Shown here one piece after another: positions 54,225 through 62,660 of a stretch of 64,000 bases of DNA. The first letter of the stretch is position 1; every line of letters starts with the position of its first letter. Both the position numbers and the translations under genes were made by a program. Source of the stretch: VRUE01 sp963762205. Lineage in GTDB: Bacteria > Actinomycetota > Thermoleophilia > Solirubrobacterales > 70-9. Below the pieces are notes generated by a model that was given only the letters and a program-made list of their open reading frames with translations, did no database searches and was not told where the DNA came from. Location: assembly GCA_963762205.1 (NCBI GenBank), contig CAVXJZ010000005.1, positions 124,001 to 188,000 on the forward strand, read 5' to 3'.

Positions 54225-55187
54225 TCAGGGAACGGCGAGCCGGGCGAACACCGCCCGGTGGTCGCTTCCCGGGATGTCCTCGACCCTGTAGTCGAGAACG
54301 GCGGCGCGGCGGTCGGCGATCACGTGGTCGATGGTCACCGGGGGCGGCATCAGGCGGTCCGAGGGCCAGGTCGGCCGGAGGCCCTCGCCCGTCACCTCGC
54401 CGGCATCCCGATAGCCGCTGTCCAGCAGGTCGCGGAGCTCGGGGAAGTCGAGGGTGGCGTTGAAATCGCCCGCGAGGACCCAGGGCGGCGAGGCTCCAGG
54501 CTCGGCGTCGGGGAGCGTCGCCAGCTGATCGCGCCAGAGGCCGACCAGGTTCCTCTTCGGCGGGTAGGGATGGACGTCGACGAGGCGCACGGCCCCGCCG
54601 CCTTCGAGGTCGACGGTCGCCCTCGGCATGCGAAAGCCGGCGGCCGGCGGTCGCGGCGCCACGTCTCGGCGCATCGAAAGCCGGGCGTAGATGCCGCCGC
54701 CGCTGGCGCCCCGCCGCACGGAGAGGACGCTCTCGGGAAGCAGCTGGCCGAAGGCCCGCCAGCCTCAGCGCCGATACGAAGCTCGGAGTCAGCTCCTGGA
54801 TGCAGAGCACGTCCGGGTGCGAGCTCCTCGACCAGCGCGACCAGCTTCTCCGGGTCCGCCGTGCCGTGATGGACGTTGGCGGAGAGGATCCGCAGTTCGG
54901 CGGCCCCGGGGGGCCGCGACTCGCCGCCGCCCAGGGTCCTGGGCAGGACCGCGCCAGAGCAGGCAGGCGACCGCGACGATCGTCACCGCCGCAGCGGCCC
55001 AGTTGCGAAGCACGACGGTCGCCCCCGCGGTCAGCAGGGCGAGGAGCGTCACGTAGGGCGTGTAGGCGAGCAGCGGGATGAGGGGGAAGCCGCCGCCGAC
55101 CCCGAGAATCCGGACGACGGCCCAGAGCGCGATCGGGACGACGGCCGCCCAGATCCACCGGTGGCGGCCGGCGCCGGCGCGTTCCAC
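54225..55187 (-). CDS. Membrane-anchored endonuclease/exonuclease/phosphatase-fold protein, three apparent frameshifts
   Basis: About 320 residues after repair. The N-terminus has about three helices (WIWAAVVPIALWAVVRILG, LLAYTPYVTLLALLTAG, WAAAAVTIVAVACLLW). The EEP-fold part shows ILSANVHHG, DVLCIQELTPSF (metal Glu), DVHPYPPK, VLAGDFNATLDF and the C-terminal GSDHRAVFA with the catalytic Asp/His. Frame changes are needed near 54950, 54823 and 54765, each by one extra base. GTG 55187 lies 4 bases after the stop of the lipocalin-like gene. Likely extracytoplasmic hydrolase; nucleic acid or sphingolipid-type substrates are both possible for this fold. Confidence 0.68.
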
Positions 55188-55191
55188 CCGC

Positions 55192-56187
55192 TCAGCCGTC
55201 CGGGTAGGGCTCGATCGGGATGCCGTGGTCGGTCTCCCGCATGCCGCACTCGTAGGCGGCGCCGCCGGGCAGGGTCAGGGTCCGGGACGGTACCCCCGGC
55301 CTCTCGACCGTCAGCTCGAGGTCGGCGGCCGAGCAGTTCACCGTGTTGTGCTCGGGGCCCTTGGGGTCCGCGTAGACCCAGCCGACGAAGTCCTTCCGCG
55401 GCGCCGAGACGCGGCCGCGGACGACGATGTCGCTCGCCGGGGAGGACGAACGAGCAGGACGTGGGCGAGTCCTCGATCGACGCCGAGCGCACCTTGCCGA
55501 AGCCGCCCAGCCGGTGCTCCTCGCCGTCGAGCACGAGCATCCCCGACGGCACCCAGGGCGTGGTCCAGGGCCCGAGCCGGATCCGCGCGGCGCCGGCGTC
55601 GAAGTAGGCGCCCGGCGCGTTCTCGAAGCCGGTGCCCTCGAGCCAGACCCAGCGCTCCGCGTGCTCGGTCCCCCAGTTGTGGCCGATCATCCCCGGCCAG
55701 CCGCGGAGCTCGATCGGCTCGGCGCCGTCGATCCGCAGGCTGCCCGAGAAACTCGCGTCCGGATAGGGGGCGACGAACTTCGTCTTCGGGCACCGGCGCC
55801 TGGTAGAGCCAGTCGGCCGGCAGGTACCGGCACGGCGCCGCGTCGCCGGCGAAGGTCAGGTCCCAGGAGGCGGAGAGGGCGTCGGTCTCGACCCTCCCCC
55901 GCGCGCGGCCGGGGGCGACCTCGGCCTCCGCGACCCTGATCCAGGCCCCGTCGGGAACCGACAGCTCGGCTGGCCGGCACCGTCAGCTTCGTCGCCCGGG
56001 GCCCCTCGGCATCGCGATCGAAGAGGACGAACCAGACCGAGGCGTTGGGCTCGGCGCCCGGCCGCTTGTGGACGGTGTGGCGGATCCAGAGCGCCCGGCC
56101 GCCGCCGGGGCGCGCCGCCTTCAGGTAGAAGCTCTCGTAGTGCCCCGCCTTCGCCGCCACCGCGGGGAATCTCGCGCGTTCCTCCAC
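55192..56187 (-). CDS. Lipocalin-like (CrtC/AttH-like) protein, three apparent frameshifts
   Basis: About 330 residues after repair. Readable blocks are GHYESFYLKAARPGGGRALW, ALSASWDLTFAGDAAP, GMIGHNWGTEHAERWVWLEG and SASIEDSPTSCSF, a two-barrel pattern like that of hydroxyneurosporene-synthase-like and AttH-type proteins. GMIGHNWGTEH is the most distinctive stretch. Frame changes by one extra base are needed near 55971, 55787 and 55435; the repaired C-terminus reads YECGMRETDHGIPIEPYPDG with a stop at 55192. No signal peptide. Function unknown, perhaps binding or modifying a lipid or terpenoid. Confidence 0.5.
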
Positions 56188-56285
56188 GGTGGGGAAACTA
56201 CCCGGCCGGCCCCGGACGTGGGAGCGAGCGCCGGTCCGAGATCGTTTTCACCGGCCCGAGCGGGAGCCGAGCGGACGGCCCCGGT

Positions 56286-57362
56286 TCAGACCTTGATCGT
56301 GATCACGTCGCCGTCGGCGACGACGTAGTCGCGGCCCTCGACCCGCAGCAGGCCGCGGTCGCGGGCGGGGGCGTAGCCGCCGCACTCGACCAGCTCCCGC
56401 CAGCCGATCGCCTCCGCCTTGACGAAGGCGTCCTGGATCTCGGTGTGGATCGTGCCGGCGGCCTCGAGGGCGGTGGCCCCGCGTCGCAGCGGTCGCGCCA
56501 CCGCCTCCTTGTCCTCGCCGGCGGTGAAGAAGGTGATCAGCTCGAGCAGGTCGTAGGCGGCCCGGACGAGGCGGGACAGGCCCGAACCCTCGACCCCGTA
56601 GGACTCGCGCATCTCCTCCGCCTCGGCCGGGTCGAGCTCGGCCAGCTCGCCCTCGATGCGGGCGCTGACGGCGACGACGCCGGCCCCGACCTCCGCGGCG
56701 TGGCGGACGACGGCCTCCGGCGCCTCGGCGTCGCCCTCGTCGACGTTGGCGACATAGAGGACCGGCTTGCTCGTCAGAGCCTGCAGGTTTGCGGGGCCGC
56801 GGGCGGCGGCTTCCGGCACCGGCACGGAGCGCGCCGGGCGGCCGGCGGCGAGCGCCTCGACAACCTGCTCGAGCCAGTCGCGCTCGGCAATCGCCTCGGC
56901 GTCTCCCGACTTCGCCCCCTTGCGGACGCGTTCGAGCCGCCGCTCGGCCTGCTCGTAGTCGGAGAGCACCAGCTCGGTCTCGATCGTCTCGATGTCGGCG
57001 AGCGGATCGACCCGGCCGTCCGGATGGGGAACGCCGGAGTCGAGGCCGTGGCAGCGGACCACGTGGCAGATCGCGTCGGTCTCGCGGATCGAGGCGAGGA
57101 ACCTGTTGCCGAGCCCCTCTCCCTCAGAGGCGCCCTTGACCAGGCCGGCGATGTCGTGGAAGGAGATCGTCGCCGGCACCAGCTCCGAGCTGCGCACGAC
57201 CTCGCCGACCTGCTCCAGTCGCTCGTCGGGAACCTGCGCGACGGCGACGTTCGGCTCGATCGTCGTGAACGGGTAGTCGCCGGTCTGGGCGCCGCCCCTG
57301 GTCAGGGCGTTGAAGAGGGTCGACTTGCCCGCGTTGGGCAGGCCGACGATGCCCACCTTCAT
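56286..57362 (-). CDS. ychF: YchF/OLA1-type ATP/GTPase
   Basis: A 358-residue Obg-related P-loop protein. GIVGLPNAGKSTLFNALT (G1), DIAGLVKGASEGEGLGN (G3) and YVANVDE in place of NKxD, the feature that lets YchF prefer ATP. A coiled-coil insert (residues about 125-165, YEQAERRLERVRKGA) and a C-terminal TGS domain (GTIHTEIQDAFVKAE, RDYVVADGDVITIKV) are present. It associates with ribosomes and redox control in other bacteria. ATG 57362; the PAP2 gene lies 16 bases upstream on the same strand. Confidence 0.95.
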   Translation of the reverse strand: MKVGIVGLPNAGKSTLFNALTRGGAQTGDYPFTTIEPNVAVAQVPDERLEQVGEVVRSSELVPATISFHDIAGLVKGASEGEGLGNRFLASIRETDAICHVVRCHGLDSGVPHPDGRVDPLADIETIETELVLSDYEQAERRLERVRKGAKSGDAEAIAERDWLEQVVEALAAGRPARSVPVPEAAARGPANLQALTSKPVLYVANVDEGDAEAPEAVVRHAAEVGAGVVAVSARIEGELAELDPAEAEEMRESYGVEGSGLSRLVRAAYDLLELITFFTAGEDKEAVARPLRRGATALEAAGTIHTEIQDAFVKAEAIGWRELVECGGYAPARDRGLLRVEGRDYVVADGDVITIKV

Positions 57363-57378
57363 GAGCCGCTCCGCCCGC

Positions 57379-57873
57379 TCATATGGAGAGGGGCACCAGC
57401 AGCCCGAGGACGACGCCGAGCGCGGCGCCGGCGAGCACGTCGGAGGGGTAGTGCATGCCCAGGTAGGGGCGGCCGAGCGAGAGGGCCAACGCGAGCAGGA
57501 AGGCGAGGGCGCCGAGCTCGTCGACCCTGGTCATCGCCGTCGCCACGGCGAACGACGAGGTCGCGTGGGCGGAGGGGAAGCTGAGCGAGCTGGGGGCGCC
57601 GCCGAGCGGAGGCAGGCCGTCGAGCGCCGGCCGCGGGCGCCTGGCGACGAGCTTGACGGGGTAGTTGAGGGCGATCGCCGCCGGCCCCAGCGCGGCGCAG
57701 ATCAGCCAGGCCTCGCGGTTGGAGGGGTTGGCGATCGCGAGCGCGACGTTGACCGCGATCCAGACCGTGCCGTTGTTGCCGGCCCTGCCGAGCAGGCGCA
57801 TCGCGCGCTCCAGCCCAGGGGTGTGCCAACGGGTGCGCATCGCGCGCAGCACGAGGAGATCGGCGTTCTTCAC
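57379..57873 (-). CDS. PAP2-family phosphatase
   Basis: A 164-residue membrane phosphatase with about four or five helices. The three PAP2 motifs are KLVARRPRP, FPSAHATSS and LGRPYLGMHYPSDVLAG, giving the catalytic Arg, His and His-Asp set. Substrates in the family include undecaprenyl diphosphate and phosphatidic acid. GTG 57873 precedes a short soluble N-terminus. It lies upstream of ychF on the same strand and divergent from the BtrH-like gene 39 bases away. Confidence 0.87.
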   Translation of the reverse strand: MKNADLLVLRAMRTRWHTPGLERAMRLLGRAGNNGTVWIAVNVALAIANPSNREAWLICAALGPAAIALNYPVKLVARRPRPALDGLPPLGGAPSSLSFPSAHATSSFAVATAMTRVDELGALAFLLALALSLGRPYLGMHYPSDVLAGAALGVVLGLLVPLSI

Positions 57874-57912
57874 AGGGCGTTCCTCACGGCGGCGCAGGAT
57901 AATCCGCCCACG

Positions 57913-58881
57913 ATGCCATCGGTTCCCGGCTACACGCACCGCCCCGGCCATCACTGCGGCTCGACCGCGCTGCGCAACCTGCTCGGCTTCCACGGGGTGG
58001 AGATCAGCGAGGAGATGGCGTTCGGGCTCGGAGCCGGCGCCTGCTTCTACTACGTGACCCTCGAGGACGCCTCGCCGAGCCGCTGGTTCAACGGGCGCAC
58101 GGCGCGGCTGGAGGAGAACTTCGACGAGCTGACCGGCGCCGCGCTCGAGCTGCGCACCTTCGAGCAGGGCGACGGCGACGCCTGGGAGGCGGCCCGGGGC
58201 GCCGTCGACGAGGGCCGGCCGGCGCTGCTGCTCACCGACCTCTACTACCTCGACCACTACGGCAACTCCGCCCACTTCCCGGGCCACGCCGTGGTCCTCG
58301 CCGGCTACGACGACGAGTTCGCGCTGCTCTCCGACACCGGCTTCGAGGAGCTGCAGAGGACGCGGCTGGAGAACCTCGACCGGGCCCGCCACAGCAGCCA
58401 CCCGGCCTACCCCCTCTCGGGTCACATGTTCACCGCGCAAGCGGGCGAGCTCGGCGAGGAGCGGCTGCGCGCGGCGATCCCGGCGGCGATCGAGCGTGCC
58501 GCGACGGCCATGCTCGAGCCGGAGATCCGCGACTTCTCCGGGCTCGACGCCGTCCGCCGCCTCGCCGAGGAGGCGGGGGACTGGCCGGAGGTGGCCGAGG
58601 ACTGGCAGTGGTGCGCGCGCTTCGGCTACCAGGTGATCGAGAGGCGGGGGACCGGCGGCGGCGCCTTCCGCCTCATGTACTCGCGGTTCCTGGAGGAGGC
58701 GGGGCGTGCGGAGGCGGCGCTCGCGGCCGAGGCCGCGTCACGCTGGACAGCTCTCGCCGGCGCCTTCCACGCGGCCAGCGAGAGCGAGGAGGCCGAGCCC
58801 CCACTCTGGCGCGCGGTCGGCGAGGCCGCGAACGGGGTCTTCGAAGCTGAGCGGCGTCTCTGGACGGCGCTGGCCGCGTAG
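57913..58881 (+). CDS. BtrH-N/DUF4872-like cysteine-peptidase-fold protein
   Basis: A 322-residue protein. HHCGSTALRNLLGFHG supplies a Cys near the N-terminus and NSAHFPGHAVVLAGYDDE a His, the layout of the BtrH N-terminal domain that acts as an acyltransferase or peptidase in antibiotic assembly. The second half is helical (residues about 190-320) as in DUF4872. Here no peptide-antibiotic or carrier-protein gene is adjacent, so the physiological role is unknown. ATG 57913. Ends 9 bases before the convergent methyltransferase gene. Confidence 0.72.
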   Translation: MPSVPGYTHRPGHHCGSTALRNLLGFHGVEISEEMAFGLGAGACFYYVTLEDASPSRWFNGRTARLEENFDELTGAALELRTFEQGDGDAWEAARGAVDEGRPALLLTDLYYLDHYGNSAHFPGHAVVLAGYDDEFALLSDTGFEELQRTRLENLDRARHSSHPAYPLSGHMFTAQAGELGEERLRAAIPAAIERAATAMLEPEIRDFSGLDAVRRLAEEAGDWPEVAEDWQWCARFGYQVIERRGTGGGAFRLMYSRFLEEAGRAEAALAAEAASRWTALAGAFHAASESEEAEPPLWRAVGEAANGVFEAERRLWTALAA

Positions 58882-58890
58882 CGGGGCGGC

Positions 58891-59502
58891 TCAGGCGGGC
58901 GTCAGCCGCGCGACGTAGCCGAACCAGTAGCCGGAGTCCTCGTCATAGGCGAGGCCGGCCTCGCCGGCCTGCCGGCGCAGCGCGGCCTGGGTCGTGAAGT
59001 GGGGATCGCCGAAGAGCTCGCCGACCAGCAGCCGGCCGCCGGGCTTGAGCACGCGGCGGATCTCGCGCAGGGCCGCGGTCGGCTCCGGGATCTCGCCGAG
59101 GACCGCGTTGAGGACGACGGCGTCCATCGATGCGTCCTCGTAGGCGAGGGCCGTCGCGTCGCCCTGGGTCGGGACCAGGTTCTCCAGGCCGCGCTCGGCG
59201 GCCCGTCGCATGGTGTGGTCGAGGAACTCCTGCTGCAGGTCGAAGATCTCGACCCTGCCGTCGGGGCCGACCCACTCGGCCATGTCGAGGGTGTAGTAGC
59301 CGGTGCCCGGGCCGATCTCCAGGACCCGCTCGCCCTCCCGTGGCCGCATCACGTCGTGGAGGCGCTCGCGGGTGACGATCGGGTGCGGCGCTTCGACCCA
59401 GAAGCGCTGCCCGTACGGACAGGCCGACGGGTTGTGCCGCCACCAGAGCGCCGCGCCGAGGGTGGCCAGGGCGCCGAGGCCGAGGAGCGAGCGGAGCCGC
59501 AT
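58891..59502 (-). CDS. SAM-dependent methyltransferase with N-terminal membrane anchor
   Basis: A 203-residue class I methyltransferase. The N-terminus is one hydrophobic helix (LLGLGALATLGAALWW). Motif I is VLEIGPGTGYYTLDMA, the acidic motif is IFDLQQEF, motif post-I GDATALAYEDASMDAVVL and motif III EIRRVLKPGGRLLVGE. Fits the UbiE/COQ5-like group in shape but the substrate is unknown. ATG shares its A with the stop of the preceding small gene (TGATG), the last step of a four-gene operon. Confidence 0.82.
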   Translation of the reverse strand: MRLRSLLGLGALATLGAALWWRHNPSACPYGQRFWVEAPHPIVTRERLHDVMRPREGERVLEIGPGTGYYTLDMAEWVGPDGRVEIFDLQQEFLDHTMRRAAERGLENLVPTQGDATALAYEDASMDAVVLNAVLGEIPEPTAALREIRRVLKPGGRLLVGELFGDPHFTTQAALRRQAGEAGLAYDEDSGYWFGYVARLTPA

Positions 59503-59726
59503 CAGTCCGAGTCGAGCGAGAAGCCGACCCGCTGGTCGCCGGAGCCGACACGCAGGAAGGCGACCTTGCCGAGATAGACGCTGAGCAGGCCGTCGTCGGT
59601 CCGAAGGTCGTGCCAGCCGCCCTTGTCGAGCTGCTTGCGCAGGCTCTTCAGCTCGTCCTCGTCGAGGCGCACGGCGACGACCTGGCCGCCCTCGAAGCCG
59701 ATCTCCACCTTCTGTGTGTCGGCCAT
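59502..59726 (-). CDS. Small hypothetical protein in the epimerase operon
   Basis: A 74-residue protein, VEIGFEGGQVVAVRLDEDEL then SVYLGKVAFLRVGSGDQRVGF, probably a small beta-rich fold; it is acidic and resembles short actinobacterial proteins sometimes grouped near DUF3107, which I cannot confirm. It begins on the stop of the epimerase gene and ends on the start of the methyltransferase gene (two TGATG overlaps), so it is translated with them. Confidence 0.62.
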   Translation of the reverse strand: MADTQKVEIGFEGGQVVAVRLDEDELKSLRKQLDKGGWHDLRTDDGLLSVYLGKVAFLRVGSGDQRVGFSLDSD

Positions 59727-60139
59727 CAGTGCCCTCCTTCGGCGGGTTCGACGATCTCGGTGAGCACCGCGCCGGTGCTGCGTGGGTGCAGGAAGGCGAC
59801 GCGACTGCCGCGGATGCCGGCCCGCGGCTCGCTGTCGATCAGCTCCAGCCCGGCGGCCGCCAGGCTCTCCAGGGTCGCGTCGATGTCGTCGACCGCGTAG
59901 GCGACGTGATGGAGGCCGGGGCCCTTGCGCTCGAGGAACTTGCCGACGGCGGTCTCGGGACCGAGCGGCCGGAGCAGCTCGATGTGGCCCTCGCCGACGT
60001 CGAGCAGGACGGCCTCGACGCCCTGCTCCTCGACCGTCTCGCGGTGGGCGAGCGGCATCTCGAAGGCCTTCTCATAGAGCTCGAGTGCGCCGTCGAGGTC
60101 CTCGACGGCGACGCCCACATGGTCGATTCGTCCGAACAT
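59726..60139 (-). CDS. mce: Methylmalonyl-CoA epimerase
   Basis: A 137-residue enzyme of the vicinal oxygen chelate fold that interconverts the two epimers of methylmalonyl-CoA. RIDHVGVAVEDLDGALELYE begins the first half and GPGLHHVAYAVDDIDATLE the second, giving the paired metal-His and Glu positions; SRVAFLHPRSTGAVLTEIVE closes it. ATG 60139, 11 bases after the DUF1385 stop. It completes the PccB/mutase pathway encoded at 13-17 kb. Confidence 0.9.
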   Translation of the reverse strand: MFGRIDHVGVAVEDLDGALELYEKAFEMPLAHRETVEEQGVEAVLLDVGEGHIELLRPLGPETAVGKFLERKGPGLHHVAYAVDDIDATLESLAAAGLELIDSEPRAGIRGSRVAFLHPRSTGAVLTEIVEPAEGGH

Positions 60140-60150
60140 CGGCGCGCAGT

Positions 60151-60942
60151 CTATGCGCCCTCGGCGCGAAGGATCTCGGCCAGCGCCGCGATCCCGACCT
60201 CGAGCTGCTCGGGCGTCGGCTCCTTGGTCGCCAGGTGGCGCTGGATCTCCCGGCCGGGCGTGTGAAAGGCCTCGGCCAGAGGGGCGCCGTGGTTGCGGTC
60301 GCTCCAGGCGAACATCTCAACCGCCAGCGAGGCGCCGCCGATGGCGACCCCGGCGCGGGCCAGCGGCCCCGGGCGATCGACGAGCCTCTCCAGCAGCACC
60401 GTGCCGCCGGCGGAGAGCAGCATCATCGGGGCGACCAGGTTCGAGCCGCAGCGGTCGTGCTCCTTGGGCACCGTGGCCGGATCGTCGACGCCCTGCTCGT
60501 AGGCGGCGATCGCCTTGTGCTCGACGCCGTGGTAGGCGGCAAGGTCGCGATCGGAGAGCGCCACCATCGCCGGCACCGCGCCCAGCGCCTGCACGGCGCC
60601 CTCGCGCAGGGCCGAGCCGCGCAGGCGGCGGCGCAGCAGCGAGGTCGCGACCAGGGTCACGCCGATCGCCAGGGCGACCCGCGGGTCCTCGAACGGCAGG
60701 CGGGCCGACGGCATCCGCCGCCGCACCATCGGCAGGACCGCGAGCGCCTCGCCGAGCCTGAGCGGGCCGCGCAGGCCGGGCAGCCGGGCCACCAGCCTCG
60801 GCGCCAGCTCCGGTTTGCGCTCCGAGGCGACCTCCAGCTCGCCGTCCGGGCCGCGGACGGCCGCGGCCCAGTGGGTGGGGCCGTGGATGAGGAGGCCGTT
60901 GCGCAGCGCCATCCCCCCCAGTCGCAGCTTCTCGTCGGCCAT
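60151..60942 (-). CDS. DUF1385 (YqhQ-like) membrane protein
   Basis: A 263-residue protein. LGGMALRNGLLIHGP near the N-terminus and the highly characteristic AAYHGVEHKAIAAYEQG and NHGAPLAEAFHTPGREIQR are hallmarks of DUF1385. Two or three hydrophobic segments lie between (about 90-108 and 170-195). Biochemical role unknown. ATG 60942; first gene of the four-gene operon on the minus strand with mce, the small protein and the methyltransferase. Confidence 0.85.
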   Translation of the reverse strand: MADEKLRLGGMALRNGLLIHGPTHWAAAVRGPDGELEVASERKPELAPRLVARLPGLRGPLRLGEALAVLPMVRRRMPSARLPFEDPRVALAIGVTLVATSLLRRRLRGSALREGAVQALGAVPAMVALSDRDLAAYHGVEHKAIAAYEQGVDDPATVPKEHDRCGSNLVAPMMLLSAGGTVLLERLVDRPGPLARAGVAIGGASLAVEMFAWSDRNHGAPLAEAFHTPGREIQRHLATKEPTPEQLEVGIAALAEILRAEGA

Positions 60943-61059
60943 CGTTCCAAGATAGACGGTCGGCGTCGACGCCGGGCCGGGCTCCGGAACGGCCCCCTGC
61001 AGCTCGACGGCCGCGCCTGCGCGCGGTCGTCGAGTCCCCCCTGATTCCCCTTTTTAGTT

Positions 61060-61094
61060 CCGGCCGGAGGCCCCCAGTCCAGGCCTCCGGCCGG
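61060..61094. terminator. Strong 13-bp hairpin in the rarA/DUF1385 gap
   Basis: CCGGCCGGAGGCC (61060-61072) pairs perfectly with GGCCTCCGGCCGG (61082-61094) around CCCAGTCCA. A T-run (61051-61055) precedes it on the plus strand. The 227-base gap (60943-61169) holds no gene; on the minus strand the hairpin would end rarA transcription. Confidence 0.6.
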
Positions 61095-61169
61095 TGTGTC
61101 GGCTCTCCCTGGCTCTAGCTTGGAAAGCCGCTCTAGAAACCCTCCGGATCAGGCGAAGTTGCGCTGCCG

Positions 61170-62555
61170 TTAATTCTTTTTGAAACGATCTCTGAGCCGC
61201 TCGAGCCGCCGGCCCAGCTCGGCCTCGAAGCCGCTTTCCGTCGGCGTGTAGAAGCGGGCGTCCTCGAGGCCCGGTGGCAGCAGCCGCTGGTCGCCCACCC
61301 CGTCGGGCTCGTCGTGCGCGTAGCGGTAGCCCTCGCCGCGCCCGAGCTCGGCGGCGCCCGGATAGTGAGCGTCACGCAGATGGTCGGGCGGAGTCTTCGC
61401 GCCATCCCTGCGGATCTCGCCGCGGGCCGCTCCCAACGCTTTGTAGGACGCATTCGACTTCGGCGCCAGGGCCAGGTAGACGCAGGCCTGGGCGAGATTC
61501 AGGGTGCACTCGGGGAGTCCCACCCTGTCGACGGCGTGGGCCGCGGCATCGGCGACGAGCAGCGCCTGCGGATCGGCGTTGCCGATGTCCTCGGAGGCGA
61601 GGATGACCATGCGGCGGGCGATGAAGCGCGGGTCCTCGCCGCCCTCCAGCATCGCCGCCAGGTAGTAGAGCGAGGCGTCGACGTCGGAGCCGCGGGTCGC
61701 CTTGATCCAGGCTGAGATGAAGTCGTAGTGGCGGTCGCCCTTGCGGTCGTAGTCGACCGCCTTGCGCTGCAGCGCGTCCTCGACCGCGGCGATGTCGATC
61801 GCATCCGACTTCGACCCCTCCCCGGTGTGGTCGATCTCGGATGCGCGCTCGACGGCCCGCTCCAGGCCCGAGAGCGCCACGCGGGCGTCGCCCCCGCAGC
61901 GCCGGGCGAGCATCTCGATGGCGGCGTCCTCGACCGCGGGCGGATCGGGGATGCCCCGCTCGGGGTCGGTGAGGGCGCGGCGCAGCAGGGCCTCGACCTG
62001 GGGCGGCTCCAGGGGGCGCAGCTCGTAGATGCCGCAGCGCGAGAGCAGCGCCGAGTTGACCTCGAAGTAGGGATTCTCGGTGGTCGCCCCGATCAGCGTC
62101 AGCAGGCCCTCCTCGACCGCCGGCAGCAGGGCGTCCTGCTGGGCCTTGTTGAAGCGGTGGATCTCGTCGAGGAAGAGGATCGTCGCCCGGCCGCTGCCCG
62201 CCCGGCGCTCGCGCGCGCGCTCGATCACGGCGCGGATCTCGGCCCGGCCGGCGTTCACGGCGGACTCCTCCTCGAAGGCGCCGTCGGCCCCCGTCGCGGC
62301 GATCCTCGCCAGCGTCGTCTTCCCCGACCCCGGCGGGCCGTAGAGGATCGCGCTGTGCGGCCGGCCGGCCTCGATCGAAATCCGCAGCGCCGAGTCCTCG
62401 CCGAGCACGTGCTCCTGCCCCACCAGCTCGTCGAGCGCCCGCGGCCTCATCCGCACCGCCAGCGGTGAATCCGAAGGCGCTCGGTCGGACCCCCGATCGC
62501 TTGACGATCCGGAAGCGACGGGGTCGCCTGCGTCGAAGAGCGTTTCGTCGTTCAC
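61170..62555 (-). CDS. rarA: RarA/MgsA AAA+ ATPase (replication-recombination)
   Basis: A 461-residue clamp-loader-like ATPase that acts at stalled replication forks. RPRALDELVGQEHVLGEDSALR, Walker A GPPGSGKTTLARI, Walker B ILFLDEIHRFNKAQQD, sensor I GATTENPYF and the C-terminal tetramerisation part with DRKGDRHYDFISAWIKATRGSD. GTG 62555 is the first start of this reading frame that gives a family-like N-terminus. Two in-frame segments look extra: SDRGSDRAPSD near the start (palindrome 62488-62525) and EIDHTGEGSKSD at 61804-61845, a copy of the dispersed repeat. Confidence 0.94.
   Translation of the reverse strand: MNDETLFDAGDPVASGSSSDRGSDRAPSDSPLAVRMRPRALDELVGQEHVLGEDSALRISIEAGRPHSAILYGPPGSGKTTLARIAATGADGAFEEESAVNAGRAEIRAVIERARERRAGSGRATILFLDEIHRFNKAQQDALLPAVEEGLLTLIGATTENPYFEVNSALLSRCGIYELRPLEPPQVEALLRRALTDPERGIPDPPAVEDAAIEMLARRCGGDARVALSGLERAVERASEIDHTGEGSKSDAIDIAAVEDALQRKAVDYDRKGDRHYDFISAWIKATRGSDVDASLYYLAAMLEGGEDPRFIARRMVILASEDIGNADPQALLVADAAAHAVDRVGLPECTLNLAQACVYLALAPKSNASYKALGAARGEIRRDGAKTPPDHLRDAHYPGAAELGRGEGYRYAHDEPDGVGDQRLLPPGLEDARFYTPTESGFEAELGRRLERLRDRFKKN
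61804..61845 (-). repeat. Dispersed repeat, copy B, in frame inside rarA
   Basis: Matches 15902-15945 over about 43 bases, with GTGTGGTCGATCTCGG and ATGCGC shared. GCATCCGA at 61801-61808 and TCGGATGC at 61837-61844 form an exact 8-bp inverted repeat that brackets the element. It encodes EIDHTGEGSKSD within the helical region between the sensor and the C-terminal domain. Confidence 0.65.
62488..62525 (-). repeat. Palindromic in-frame insertion near the rarA N-terminus
   Basis: GACCCC (62488-62493) and GGGGTC (62520-62525) enclose CGCTT (62498-62502) and AAGCG (62513-62517), a nested inverted repeat encoding a Ser/Asp/Arg-rich stretch that ordinary RarA proteins lack. Confidence 0.45.
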
Positions 62556-62622
62556 TGCGGCTGAGTATGAGGGAGCCGGGTGACCCTCGACGGAGCCTCC
62601 ACGGCAGTTGCTCCGGAGTGGG

Positions 62623-62653
62623 TTGCCCGGCTCCCCCTTCTGCCGCTTAGAAT
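62623..62653 (+). promoter_or_regulatory. Probable leaderless promoter of the final aldehyde dehydrogenase
   Basis: TTGCCC (62623-62628) and TAGAAT (62648-62653) with a 19-base spacer; the -10 ends 7 bases before the ATG at 62661, so transcription would begin at the start codon. No ribosome binding site is present, which supports a leaderless mRNA. Confidence 0.5.
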
Positions 62654-62660
62654 CGACCAC

